Part shown: one piece after another, positions 14,793 through 21,995 of the stretch | Position numbering within the stretch: position 1 is the first letter of the stretch | Layout of the letters: every line of letters starts with the position of its first letter | IMG/VR virus record: IMGVR_UViG_3300031746_003924 | Location: 1-43,941 of that record | Direction: 5' to 3' (one strand) | DNA length: 43,941 bases | Origin: a virus | The notes under the pieces: generated by a model | Seen by the model: only the letters and a program-made list of their open reading frames with translations | Told to the model about the DNA's origin: nothing | The model's database searches: none | Program-made: the position numbers and the translations under genes

Positions 14793-16161
14793 AATCTGCT
14801 ACCTCCTCTCTGAAGAATTTTATGCAATCTAACCTCCACTTGACTCGGTCGATCCTTACCTCAGGGATCTTTAGAGCCACCTTCTCTCGATCAAGGATCT
14901 GGTTTGGGACGAGGTCCTTAAACGCAAACTTCAGCATCTCTTTTTTTCTCCTCATGCTCCACGGGATCCTCAGCGCATAATCGACGACGGATGTAGAAAG
15001 GAACGGGCACCTTAGTTCAACCGTGGAAGCCGCCATCAAAGAATCGAGCCGAGGCAAGTGATAATATATCAGCTCTTGAAACACGTCGGACATTTGCGGG
15101 TCGTACTCCTGCGCTCTCTGGTATCCCCCGAAAAGCTCATCCGCTCCGTCCCCAGATAAAGCGACCTTAAACCCAGCGGCTTTGACCGCTCTCCCCATGG
15201 CGAATTGCGGGAGGACGGACCCAAGATCCACCGGCGACTGATTTGCTCGAAATGCGTCCTTCATATTTGTGACTTCCGCGGAAACGACGCGGATCAATTT
15301 AACGTTGCTCGGGATCTTAAGCTCCTCCAAAAATTCTGACTCGTCGTTCTCGACGTGAAAGACGGTGAAGTTATGAGTTTCTCGCTCCACCAATTTATAT
15401 ACGATCGTGCTGTCGAGCCCGCCAGAAAGAAGCAGCGACACCGGCACGTCTGAAACGAGCCTCCTCTTCACCGCGCGCTCGATCAAGGATCGGAGATGCT
15501 TGACGTTTGGGGCATCATATTTTTCTTCGCACCTCCAACTCCAATACTGCTCATTAGATATCATCTTTCCATACTGAGATAAGATCAAGCACCTTCCCGC
15601 GGGGATCTTTTTTATCTCATCAAACGGCGTGGATCCATCGAACGCGTATCCCCACTTGGCAACGGACGAGTAGTATGTTAGATCTCTCGTCACTTTCCCA
15701 AGGTTAACCAATGGCCAAATTTCAGAGCTAATCGCTAACGGCTTAAACCGAATGTACAAAGGCTTCTTCGCAAGCGGATCTGTGATGACGTAGACCTGCT
15801 TCTTTAAGTTGTCGATGAACGCGGCCGCCCAGAATCCGTCAAACGATCGAAACGCTCGCAACCCTCTCTTCTCCCACGCCTTTAGCATGACGGGGAGATC
15901 CGATTCGGCTTCCGGATCAAGTTCTCTAAAGTTAAATACTTCCCCAACAAAGGCCGCGTCCCACCGCCCGCATGATTGCGGATGATCCCACCTGCTGCTT
16001 AAACCCTGGATCGGAAGGCGAACGTGCCCGAGCCAAACTTTTCCGTTGAAGTAGGACTTGATCTTTTTTCGAATTCCGCGGTGGGACAGGTCCTCGTTCA
16101 TCCGAAGGATCTGGGAAGCGGCTTCGAGGTCCGAGTTAAACAGGAGATTGATTCCGCACAT
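14782..16161 (-). CDS. Asparagine synthase-like glutamine amidotransferase
   Basis: 459 residues counted from ATG 16161, chosen because it places Cys at position 2 (MCGIN), the Ntn nucleophile of class II amidotransferases. The N-terminal domain has LSHRG and VGEVFNF. The synthetase domain has the PP-loop SGGLDST (~246-252) and SGDGADELFGGYQR. It is shorter than bacterial AsnB (about 550). It should use glutamine ammonia and ATP to form an amide on a carboxylate. The substrate may be aspartate or, given the neighbours, a modified nucleotide or base. It overlaps the kinase gene by 26 bases. Confidence 0.85.
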   Translation of the reverse strand: MCGINLLFNSDLEAASQILRMNEDLSHRGIRKKIKSYFNGKVWLGHVRLPIQGLSSRWDHPQSCGRWDAAFVGEVFNFRELDPEAESDLPVMLKAWEKRGLRAFRSFDGFWAAAFIDNLKKQVYVITDPLAKKPLYIRFKPLAISSEIWPLVNLGKVTRDLTYYSSVAKWGYAFDGSTPFDEIKKIPAGRCLILSQYGKMISNEQYWSWRCEEKYDAPNVKHLRSLIERAVKRRLVSDVPVSLLLSGGLDSTIVYKLVERETHNFTVFHVENDESEFLEELKIPSNVKLIRVVSAEVTNMKDAFRANQSPVDLGSVLPQFAMGRAVKAAGFKVALSGDGADELFGGYQRAQEYDPQMSDVFQELIYYHLPRLDSLMAASTVELRCPFLSTSVVDYALRIPWSMRRKKEMLKFAFKDLVPNQILDREKVALKIPEVRIDRVKWRLDCIKFFREEVADYER

Positions 16162-16642
16162 AGTCGAACACCCCCATCCCAAGATTTCTTGCCTCACTTA
16201 TTCTCCTGTCATACATCGAGACGATGCTCGGCATATTTGCCCGCACGCGAATGAAGTGGACCTCTCTCTTGTATGACTTCCCTTCATCTTGAATTACTCT
16301 GTCCATCTCCTCCTTCACGTATCTTAAGAGAACTTCTATCGAAGGCCGGCAATATATTAAGACCCAACCTCGATCCACGTATCTTTGAATCAACCGCTTA
16401 TACTCATTCGGCTCAAGAACCGATCGACCGCGGAGCACGGGCCCATACACATGCTCCGTGATCAAGCTCGCTCGATCCAAGATGCTTCCAAACTGCTTGA
16501 ACTGAAACTCTATTCGCTCAAGAATATCTTCTCTGGATTCTGGCGGACCGCCCGCGTGAAATATCTCCGCATTAAAGCCTCTTGCGATTTTATTCGCGAG
16601 AGTAGTTTTTCCAGATCCATCCGGACCTTCTACTATAAACAT
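16136..16642 (-). CDS. P-loop dNMP (thymidylate-type) kinase
   Basis: 168 residues, ATG 16642 behind AAGGAGGG. Walker A is GPDGSGKTT at 6-14, with the overall form of thymidylate kinases: ITEHVYGPVLRGRSVL in the middle and CRPSIEVLLRYVKEEMD towards the lid region. A phage dNMP kinase of this sort would phosphorylate dTMP or a modified dNMP such as 5-hydroxymethyl-dCMP, as T4 gene 1 kinase does. The gene is the first downstream of the hairpin terminator at 16681-16713. Confidence 0.75.
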   Translation of the reverse strand: MFIVEGPDGSGKTTLANKIARGFNAEIFHAGGPPESREDILERIEFQFKQFGSILDRASLITEHVYGPVLRGRSVLEPNEYKRLIQRYVDRGWVLIYCRPSIEVLLRYVKEEMDRVIQDEGKSYKREVHFIRVRANMPSIVSMYDRRISEARNLGMGVFDYVRNQSPV

Positions 16643-16680
16643 GTTTTACCCTCCTTTTACTAACCTATTTAGAAACACGA

Positions 16681-16713
16681 AAAGCGGCGCGAGATTTCTC
16701 CCGGCCGCTTTTG
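16681..16713. terminator. Bidirectional intrinsic terminator-like hairpin
   Basis: A perfect 9-bp outer stem (AAAAGCGGC with GCCGCTTTT) encloses a second short stem GAGA-TT-TCTC. The A and T ends give a U-tract on either strand. It lies between the zinc/winged-helix gene (stop 16716) and the kinase gene start (16642), so it would end or attenuate leftward transcription before the modification genes. Confidence 0.75.
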
Positions 16714-16715
16714 GT

Positions 16716-17432
16716 TTATTTAACCAGCGTGTATGCTTCAGTCTTCCGGTCATAGTCCGTCCTAAGAAGCTCCTTCGTTCTCTTGGAATTCTTCAGGATC
16801 GACATAGCGGTCCGAAGGTTGGTCTTATCGAACCCGGACTCCTCCATCAACTCTTTAGCCGTGTGGACCTTCTTCTCCGAGAAAAGGTCGCGGATCTTCT
16901 GAAGCTTGGAGATCTTCTTCGGCTTGGAAGCCTTCTTCGATTTCTTCTGACCTTTGAAGTGCTCGCAGTCGGCCTTGCACTTATTCTTCGGCTTGGCCTG
17001 CCTGGTCTCGCACCCGCCTCGCGGAATCTTTCCGCCAGTCATTGCGCAATAAATCATCTCCGCTTTCTTTGGATCTGGAACTCTGGTCTCAACTCCTTTC
17101 TTTGGATCCGAAGCTTTCGCCTCAACTTTTTTCTTCTCTGTAACCATGGTCTTTTCTCCTTTCGTTTTAAGGAGGCCTAAGCGGGAAGCCTCTTCCGTTG
17201 CTTCCTCGCTAACTCTCCTGTTTGTTAAAGGGTTAATTTCCGACCACACCGTAGTCTCCAATTTTTCCACCTCCAATCTTTCTTTGCAGGAGATGTGGAT
17301 GGCCTGAAACGGGCCGATGGAAAGGATGTAGTATAAGTGCCCAATCCTAAATTTTCCTCCACACTCCTTGCAGATTGTTTTTGGATGATCTCTCTTGGTC
17401 GCCTCAGCCCACGTCAAATAATTCGTTGCCAC
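16716..17432 (-). CDS. Zinc-finger and winged-helix protein
   Basis: 238 residues from GTG 17432. An N-terminal Cys pair (CKEC, ~21-24) with a later HISC (~46-49) suggests one zinc site. A Lys-rich middle includes a second Cys group (YCAMTGGKIPRGGC ... CKADCEHF). The C-terminal ~65 residues (KLQKIRDLF ... TAKELMEESGFDKTNLRTAMSIL) form a winged helix. An internal ATG at 17147, behind AAAGGAG with ideal spacing, would make a 143-residue product with only the second Cys group and the winged helix. A regulatory or DNA-binding role is likely. Confidence 0.65.
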   Translation of the reverse strand: MATNYLTWAEATKRDHPKTICKECGGKFRIGHLYYILSIGPFQAIHISCKERLEVEKLETTVWSEINPLTNRRVSEEATEEASRLGLLKTKGEKTMVTEKKKVEAKASDPKKGVETRVPDPKKAEMIYCAMTGGKIPRGGCETRQAKPKNKCKADCEHFKGQKKSKKASKPKKISKLQKIRDLFSEKKVHTAKELMEESGFDKTNLRTAMSILKNSKRTKELLRTDYDRKTEAYTLVK

Positions 17433-17448
17433 AGGATTTTCCTTTCTT

Positions 17449-18333
17449 TTAATTCGCTCTAATTTCCGCCATCTTCTCCATCAGATGCCAGAGGCCGCGA
17501 TTGATTCTAAGGTTTTCGTCGATGCCCTTGATCCCCTGAACTTTTCTCCTGTGAGTAAAGCTGCCGTTCGCCTGCTGACGAGTCGTCCTCTCGAAGTCGT
17601 TTCCTTTGACCATCTTCTCCTGGACCACGTTATAGGTATTCCACAAATTTGGAGTTCGGTCCTCGTCTCTCCTTGGGCTCAAGAGAGCGGGGATATTGAA
17701 GGATCTAGGCCCAATCTCCGCGTTGCTCCCGTCTCGGATCAATCGGCTATCGTCGCTTCCGTATTTTAAAACGAGGGCCGATTCGGCAAACGCCTCTTGT
17801 TCTATGGGCTTTAACTCGATCGCCTTATACTCGTCCACTCGGTCGATCAGGTTAGGGATGGCTTTGACCATCTCGTAGCTGGCTTCGATCGCCGCATCGC
17901 CCACATTCTCAAGGTGCATCACCTTGATCGATGCAAATTGGGCTTCGCTTACGATCAGGCCGTTTAGGCAGGCCAATCGAAATAGCCCAAGCATGAAGTT
18001 GTATTTGGTGAACCCGTCGTGGGAGTTTACGAGGATGATCTCAGGAGCAACGTCTCCAACCCTGGTCACCATATCAAACTGCCTTCGAAATCGGATCATG
18101 TGCTTCTGAAAACCTTCGCGGGATGCGGCCTTAACTCTCTGCTCCTGAGCGGAGACGGGGAGCCACTTCTCCTTAGCAAGAACGTCCACGATCCCGATCG
18201 TGGAAAGGAACCTGTACCGATCGGTGAGAGTTGAGGCCTCGTGCTCGGCCACGATGCTTCCTAATTGATAAAGCTCTTCTCTTGGGACGAAATTTCTTCC
18301 GTCCCCAATTCTTCTAATAGATTCTGTCCTCAT
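17449..18333 (-). CDS. DUF932 family phage protein
   Basis: 294 residues, ATG 18333 behind AAAAGGAGGAG. The central block with VNSHDG, Y-N-F-x-L-G-L-F-R-L-A-C-L-N-G-L-I and later ALLSPRRDEDRTPNLWNTYNVVQEKM is characteristic of DUF932 proteins of phages and plasmids. Their biochemical function is unknown; they are usually found among replication or early genes, as here. Confidence 0.8.
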   Translation of the reverse strand: MRTESIRRIGDGRNFVPREELYQLGSIVAEHEASTLTDRYRFLSTIGIVDVLAKEKWLPVSAQEQRVKAASREGFQKHMIRFRRQFDMVTRVGDVAPEIILVNSHDGFTKYNFMLGLFRLACLNGLIVSEAQFASIKVMHLENVGDAAIEASYEMVKAIPNLIDRVDEYKAIELKPIEQEAFAESALVLKYGSDDSRLIRDGSNAEIGPRSFNIPALLSPRRDEDRTPNLWNTYNVVQEKMVKGNDFERTTRQQANGSFTHRRKVQGIKGIDENLRINRGLWHLMEKMAEIRAN

Positions 18334-18383
18334 GATCTCCTCCTTTTCTCTCTTTGATTTTTGGTGGGAATGATTTTTACTTC

Positions 18384-18593
18384 TTAATTTCTAAGCGGCC
18401 GTTCTCTTAGGTCAAACTCAAAATTTTTGATCGCTTCTTCAAGGTAGTTTTTCTTGACCTCCTTTCCTACTGAAACGAGGATCGCGTAGTCGACGTCCGC
18501 TCCCTCAACTACGCACATGAGAGCAAACTTCAGTTGGGGATCCGTCATGCTTAAAACAATGCCCCTTAAATTCTCCTTGTCCGCGTACTTCAT
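18384..18593 (-). CDS. Hypothetical protein (69 aa)
   Basis: ATG 18593 behind a strong AAGGAGGTG site gives a 69-residue alpha/beta protein beginning MKYADKENLRGI. No family recognised. The ribosome site falls just downstream of the truncated duplicate copy of the neighbouring gene. Confidence 0.6.
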   Translation of the reverse strand: MKYADKENLRGIVLSMTDPQLKFALMCVVEGADVDYAILVSVGKEVKKNYLEEAIKNFEFDLRERPLRN

Positions 18594-18621
18594 TTTTCAC
18601 CTCCTTTCAAGATTTCGCATT

Positions 18622-18688
18622 GCCGTCCTCATAAAAACTTCAAAACGATTGGGATAGCGCCCAGTTTTTTCTTTAAAGTCCACGTGCC
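18622..18688. repeat. 67-bp direct repeat, truncated copy
   Basis: Identical over 67 bases to 18827-18893, offset 205. On the minus strand it encodes the segment from VDFKEKTGRYPN to FEVFMRTA that also occurs in the 80-residue gene, but a stop lies just upstream and another soon downstream. It is a gene fragment left by partial duplication; a 28-residue peptide from a GTG is conceivable. Confidence 0.9.
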
Positions 18689-18696
18689 TGGGTTAA

Positions 18697-18939
18697 CTAT
18701 CTACACTTCGGGCACGCCAGATTTCCTTCGCCGTCTAAAAGCAGGTCTCCCGATTCCTCTCCGCAGTAGTCGCAGTCCGCGATCCCCAATTCTTCAAAAT
18801 CTTCTTTCTTTTCGAGATTGCGTCCAGCCGTCCTCATAAAAACTTCAAAACGATTGGGATAGCGCCCAGTTTTTTCTTTAAAGTCCACGTGCCACTGCGG
18901 CCTTTTTCTCTGAATCCTTTTATCTAATTCTGATTTCAT
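18697..18939 (-). CDS. Small zinc-ribbon protein (80 aa)
   Basis: ATG 18939 behind AAAAGGAGGACGGT. The N-terminal half is basic and helical; the C-terminal half has CDYCGEE and CPKC, a four-Cys zinc ribbon. An internal segment (18827-18893) is duplicated downstream at 18622-18688. A nucleic-acid-binding or regulatory role is plausible. Confidence 0.7.
   Translation of the reverse strand: MKSELDKRIQRKRPQWHVDFKEKTGRYPNRFEVFMRTAGRNLEKKEDFEELGIADCDYCGEESGDLLLDGEGNLACPKCR
18827..18893. repeat. 67-bp direct repeat, copy inside zinc-ribbon gene
   Basis: The in-gene copy of the repeat described at 18622-18688. The match is perfect across 67 bases, so the duplication is recent or maintained by recombination. 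Confidence 0.9.
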
Positions 18940-19017
18940 ACCGTCCTCCTTTTGTGCCCATCGGGCGGTTTAAGGTTCATGGTATTATGTGGGGAGCGGA
19001 TCCTAGTGTTGCCTTCG

Positions 19018-19037
19018 GGTCTTGGATTACACCGCAC
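19018..19037. repeat. 20-bp direct repeat, copy A
   Basis: Perfect 20-base match to 19088-19107 (period 70). On the minus strand each copy begins GTGCGGTG. From copy A a GTG frame of 33 codons runs to 18936 and overlaps the start of the zinc-ribbon gene. Confidence 0.9.
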
Positions 19038-19087
19038 AGTAGCTCTCGGTCTTCACCGAATCCGGATTCGATACGACTCTTCGCACT

Positions 19088-19107
19088 GGTCTTGGATTAC
19101 ACCGCAC
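19088..19107. repeat. 20-bp direct repeat, copy B
   Basis: From this copy a GTG frame of 26 codons runs leftward on the minus strand and ends inside copy A (stop at 19027-19029). Either these are two short leader-type ORFs with identical starts, or the repeats are binding or RNA elements; the sequence does not decide. Confidence 0.9.
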
Positions 19108-19133
19108 CGAAAACTAAGACCCGCTCCTTATCC

Positions 19134-19211
19134 TTATCTCAGGAATGCCCAAGTTAACATCAGCCCAAAAATCATCACGCTTCCGGTAAAACTAATCAAC
19201 AGTCCTTCCAT
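19134..19211 (-). CDS. Tiny membrane peptide (25 aa)
   Basis: ATG 19211 behind AAGGAGG gives a 25-residue peptide, nearly all hydrophobic (ISFTGSVMIFGLMLTWAFL). Two in-frame ATGs further upstream exist but lack such a site. It is similar in size to the small membrane peptides of the lysis cassette. Function unknown. Confidence 0.5.
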   Translation of the reverse strand: MEGLLISFTGSVMIFGLMLTWAFLR

Positions 19212-19263
19212 TGCTTTGACCTCCTTCATATTTTCTTCGGGAGTTGCCACCCGAGATCTTGCA

Positions 19264-19428
19264 TTAAGCGTGATCGTTGGACCACGCTGGCTCTGCATTA
19301 TCCACGGGAACTTTCTTCGGTGCCCTCGCTATCTCCGACCCCGCAAAAATTCTTTTTAGATAGGCGGGGTATTCAGTTTTAAAAGGTTGGCGGTGACTTA
19401 CGCCTCGGTCGAACTTCCCGCCGTCGGG
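19264..19428 (-). other. Open frame with coding character but no start codon
   Basis: 54 codons without ATG, GTG or TTG until the last 14, yet the translation looks protein-like (FKTEYPAYLKRIFAG, then KKVPVDNAEPAW). It overlaps the end of the 55-residue ORF upstream in the -1 frame. It may be a frameshifted continuation, a pseudogene or a base-call error. A hairpin (ACCCCGC at 19338-19344 with GCGGGGT at 19364-19370) lies inside. Confidence 0.3.
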
Positions 19429-19565
19429 TCATTCGAGTGTGCGGCACCTAAGTTAATGGAATGTTCTACTTCGCTTCCGCCTGCGCTCAGGATCCACGGC
19501 TTTAATTCTACCCGGTCGATTAATCCTTTGAGCCTCATCTGAGCGTTTTTTATCTGTTTTGTCAT
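19398..19565 (-). CDS. Small hypothetical protein (55 aa)
   Basis: ATG 19565 directly follows the stop of the upstream gene. The first ~35 residues (MTKQIKNAQMRLKGLIDRVELKPW) look like a normal helical protein; the last 15 are low-complexity. The true protein might continue in the -1 frame into the open frame that ends at 19264. No family recognised. Confidence 0.45.
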   Translation of the reverse strand: MTKQIKNAQMRLKGLIDRVELKPWILSAGGSEVEHSINLGAAHSNDPTAGSSTEA

Positions 19566-19742
19566 TTAAATCCTACCGTCATGGGGTTTGGCCCAAATGC
19601 AGAAGTTAACTAAAATCTTTTCTTCGGGATGATCTATGATATACTGTTCCCCCGCCTCTGCACACGCCTTATACGTTCCCTCGAAAATTACCTGTTCTTG
19701 GAGATCCCCATTCTCGTCTCTCCAAACCTTTAGATTTCTCAT
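19566..19742 (-). CDS. Small hypothetical protein (58 aa)
   Basis: The ATG at 19742 is preceded by AAAAGGGGAG and is preferred; an in-frame ATG at 19778 has no evident ribosome site. The 58-residue product begins MRNLKVWRDENGDLQ and looks like a small mixed alpha/beta protein. No family recognised. It is the first gene after a 280-base stretch that probably holds a promoter. Confidence 0.55.
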   Translation of the reverse strand: MRNLKVWRDENGDLQEQVIFEGTYKACAEAGEQYIIDHPEEKILVNFCIWAKPHDGRI

Positions 19743-19822
19743 GATCTCCCCTTTTTTTATCTGTTTTTTGTTTGCCATTTCACAGTATTAGTATGAAATA
19801 AGTATGCCAGATCCTACCTCCG

Positions 19823-19843
19823 CTAACCACCTGATATCATTAG
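19823..19843. promoter_or_regulatory. 21-bp operator-like repeat, copy 1
   Basis: Matches 19915-19935 at 18 of 21 positions (minus-strand form CTAATGATATCAGG then TGGTTAG). The CTAA/TTAG ends are inverted. The copies are 92 bases apart, about nine helical turns, in the gene-free stretch 19743-20021. Confidence 0.55.
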
Positions 19844-19914
19844 ACTGTTCCTTTTTGGACGGGCTCGAAAAGACAAATATTGTTAGTAAATAGCACAGAA
19901 AAAATATACACCTT

Positions 19915-19935
19915 CTAACAACTTAATATCATTAG
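19915..19935. promoter_or_regulatory. 21-bp operator-like repeat, copy 2
   Basis: Minus-strand form CTAATGATATTAAG then TTGTTAG. This AT-rich stretch is the only sizeable gap inside the leftward block between 6.4 and 25.7 kb, so these may be regulator-binding sites for the genes downstream. I could not settle on a convincing -35/-10 pair. Confidence 0.55.
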
Positions 19936-20021
19936 TCTTTTTTTAGGTCCGGGTATGCAAACTTTTCAAATTTTAATCGGTTTTGAGTCCGATAATATCA
20001 AGGAATTATTGTTAACCTTTC

Positions 20022-21494
20022 TTAAAGCAAAAAATACCTGTCCGTGGTTGGGGCGATGACGTATAAGTTCTTCTTCGCCCGAGTGGCGCCAACGTAGAAC
20101 ACCCGCGTCTCCGCATCTGGCCTCTTCTCATAACCTTCTTCGGTCGCGCGAGTCAGGTCGGTCAGCAGCACCACGTTGTCGGCTTCTCCGCCCTTTGCCC
20201 CGTGGATGGTGTCGATGTGGACGGTCGGATCTCCAGAAAGCCTTCTCCCAGATTTAAGTATGGTCAAATAATAAGCGCGCTTGTCGGAAGTTAATCCAAC
20301 CATAGCATCGTGCCATATCCCAGGATCGGAGGAGACCAAATCCTTTAGTTTATAGGATCTATCTTCATCCATTCTTCTATGGAAAGCATTTCTATACCCA
20401 AGAAGTTCGAGGATTAAATTTGCGTCTCTGTTATTTGCCGCTCCGCCCTTCCTTAAATTCTCGTAAATTTTTATCGCTCTCACGTCGGCTGGATCCACCG
20501 ACGAATAGTTTCCTCGCATTGTGTACGAGATTCCTTGGCTGATGCAGGCCTCCTCCAAAATTTTTAAGAAGCAGGCGTTTCGAGAAAGCAGGAGCCATGA
20601 CCCTTCTCCGCTCAAGTCGACTTGGTCGAGCGAAAAATATCGGGCCACTTTCCCGCCCTTTTTTTTAGGCTCAAATCTCTTGTCGTATCGATCTCGGATC
20701 CTCTTAGATATCTCGCTTGAAAAATCAAATATCTTTTTTGGGAGCCTGTATGAGGTCTGAAGAACTTCTCTGTAGTCTTCATTTAAATGGAGAAATTTTT
20801 CCACGTCGGCTCCAGACCACTCGTATATAGCTTGATCGTCGTCTCCCGCCACATACATCCTATCGCAGTCTCCGAACATCTTTTCCACGACGGACCACTG
20901 GATCGAGTTCAGGTCTTGCGCTTCATCGATCACGGCCACCTCAACTCCTGCGGACGTCCCCCGATCTAAGAAGATTTCAAGCATGTCAGTAAAGTCCAAC
21001 AAATTTCTCTTCTCCTTATAAGATTTAAGGACGTCCGAGAATCTCCTCACCTGATACCACGGGAGATCCCAGTCGAAGTTCTGCCACACTTCGCGAAGAT
21101 CTTTTCTCACGGATCTCGCAAGGTTGTCCAGAAACATCATCCTATCTCCTTCCCTCATCCGGGAGTCATCGTCAATGGACACTTTTCCCGAGATCCTGAC
21201 TCCAAGCGCTTCTCCTATCTCTTTTAAATGGGACAACTTTATAACTTGATCTCTCCTTGCCCCAATCTGGCGATAGCACAAAGAATGTAGAGTCCGGAAA
21301 AATGGGAAATCCTTTTCAGGGCGCCCAAGTTTTTTTATGATGCGGTCTTTGGCCTCGTTCACCGCTTTATTGGTGAAGGAGACGAACGCGATTAGGTGCG
21401 GCTCCAGGCCGTGCGCAATCTCCTCTTCCACGATTCTAAGAAGCCGCTCCGTCTTCCCAGATCCAGGCCCTCCGAGTATCAGTCTTTTTTGCAT
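20022..21494 (-). CDS. UvrD/Rep-like superfamily 1 DNA helicase
   Basis: 490 residues, ATG 21494 behind GGAGAAATT. Walker A is GGPGSGKT (8-15), Q-motif-like SFTNKAVNEAK follows, Walker B is VIDEAQDLN (Asp190, Glu191), then GDDDQAIYEWSGAD (motif III), a short 2B region, TIHGAKGGEADNVVL (motif V) and YVGATRAKKNLYV (motif VI). It is a compact 3'-5' helicase without the large insertions of bacterial UvrD. It probably unwinds replication or recombination intermediates. Confidence 0.92.
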   Translation of the reverse strand: MQKRLILGGPGSGKTERLLRIVEEEIAHGLEPHLIAFVSFTNKAVNEAKDRIIKKLGRPEKDFPFFRTLHSLCYRQIGARRDQVIKLSHLKEIGEALGVRISGKVSIDDDSRMREGDRMMFLDNLARSVRKDLREVWQNFDWDLPWYQVRRFSDVLKSYKEKRNLLDFTDMLEIFLDRGTSAGVEVAVIDEAQDLNSIQWSVVEKMFGDCDRMYVAGDDDQAIYEWSGADVEKFLHLNEDYREVLQTSYRLPKKIFDFSSEISKRIRDRYDKRFEPKKKGGKVARYFSLDQVDLSGEGSWLLLSRNACFLKILEEACISQGISYTMRGNYSSVDPADVRAIKIYENLRKGGAANNRDANLILELLGYRNAFHRRMDEDRSYKLKDLVSSDPGIWHDAMVGLTSDKRAYYLTILKSGRRLSGDPTVHIDTIHGAKGGEADNVVLLTDLTRATEEGYEKRPDAETRVFYVGATRAKKNLYVIAPTTDRYFLL

Positions 21495-21643
21495 AATTTC
21501 TCCGTGGGAGAAAATTCAAAGAGGCCGTTGATGAGATCTCGGATAAAGTTTCTAACTTCTTTCGAAGAAAAATATCCGGAAGAAACTTTGATCTTTATCC
21601 CATGATTTAAAACTTCTATCTCCCACCTCTTATCTTTTGTCAT
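21479..21643 (-). CDS. Small hypothetical protein (54 aa)
   Basis: ATG 21643 lies inside the end of the HTH gene (14-base overlap), and the stop lies 15 bases inside the helicase gene. The 54-residue product begins MTKDKRWEIEVLNHGIKIKV and looks beta-rich then helical. The overlaps on both sides suggest translational coupling. No family recognised. Confidence 0.55.
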   Translation of the reverse strand: MTKDKRWEIEVLNHGIKIKVSSGYFSSKEVRNFIRDLINGLFEFSPTEKLCKKD

Positions 21644-21995
21644 GCCCGCACGTCCTTTTCTTTAGCAGTTGCTTTTCGCTCAACTGAACCAATTTTCCAC
21701 AGTCGCAGCGAACGAGGTATCTCATTGGATAGAGGATTGGGTCTTTTCCCAAGACCAAGAGTTGGCCGAGCCTTAAACCCGAGCAGTCTTTCCCGCGATA
21801 TTTTTTTCGAGTTCGCCCTCCTCTCCTCATGGCGTCCGTCCCTCGGCGGTGCTCTCCCCACAAGGATAGCCGCTTGTTGATGGTGGCGTGGGAGACTCCA
21901 ATCTTCTCAGAAATCTTCCTGAGAGATTCTCCGCTTCGATAGTCTTCTATTATGGATTCTCTCAACAGGCTCCAATCCCGAGCGTATGACCTCAA
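21630..21995 (-). CDS. HTH and zinc-binding DNA-binding protein
   Basis: 121 residues from TTG 21995 behind GTGGAGGAG, overlapping the primase stop. Residues ~17-47 (EDYRSGESLRKISEKIGVSH) form a helix-turn-helix like those of recombinase or resolvase families. The C-terminal half has CDCG (97-100) and CGH (116-118), a Cys3His zinc site common in small phage DNA-binding proteins associated with HNH elements. A regulatory role, or a remnant of a homing-type element, is possible. Confidence 0.65.
   Translation of the reverse strand: MRSYARDWSLLRESIIEDYRSGESLRKISEKIGVSHATINKRLSLWGEHRRGTDAMRRGGRTRKKYRGKDCSGLRLGQLLVLGKDPILYPMRYLVRCDCGKLVQLSEKQLLKKRTCGHDKR

Noticed and set aside
18952-19359. Rightward ORF over the repeat region
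   Set aside because: It opposes every neighbouring gene, lacks a ribosome site and has a repetitive, low-quality translation; it appears to be a shadow frame.
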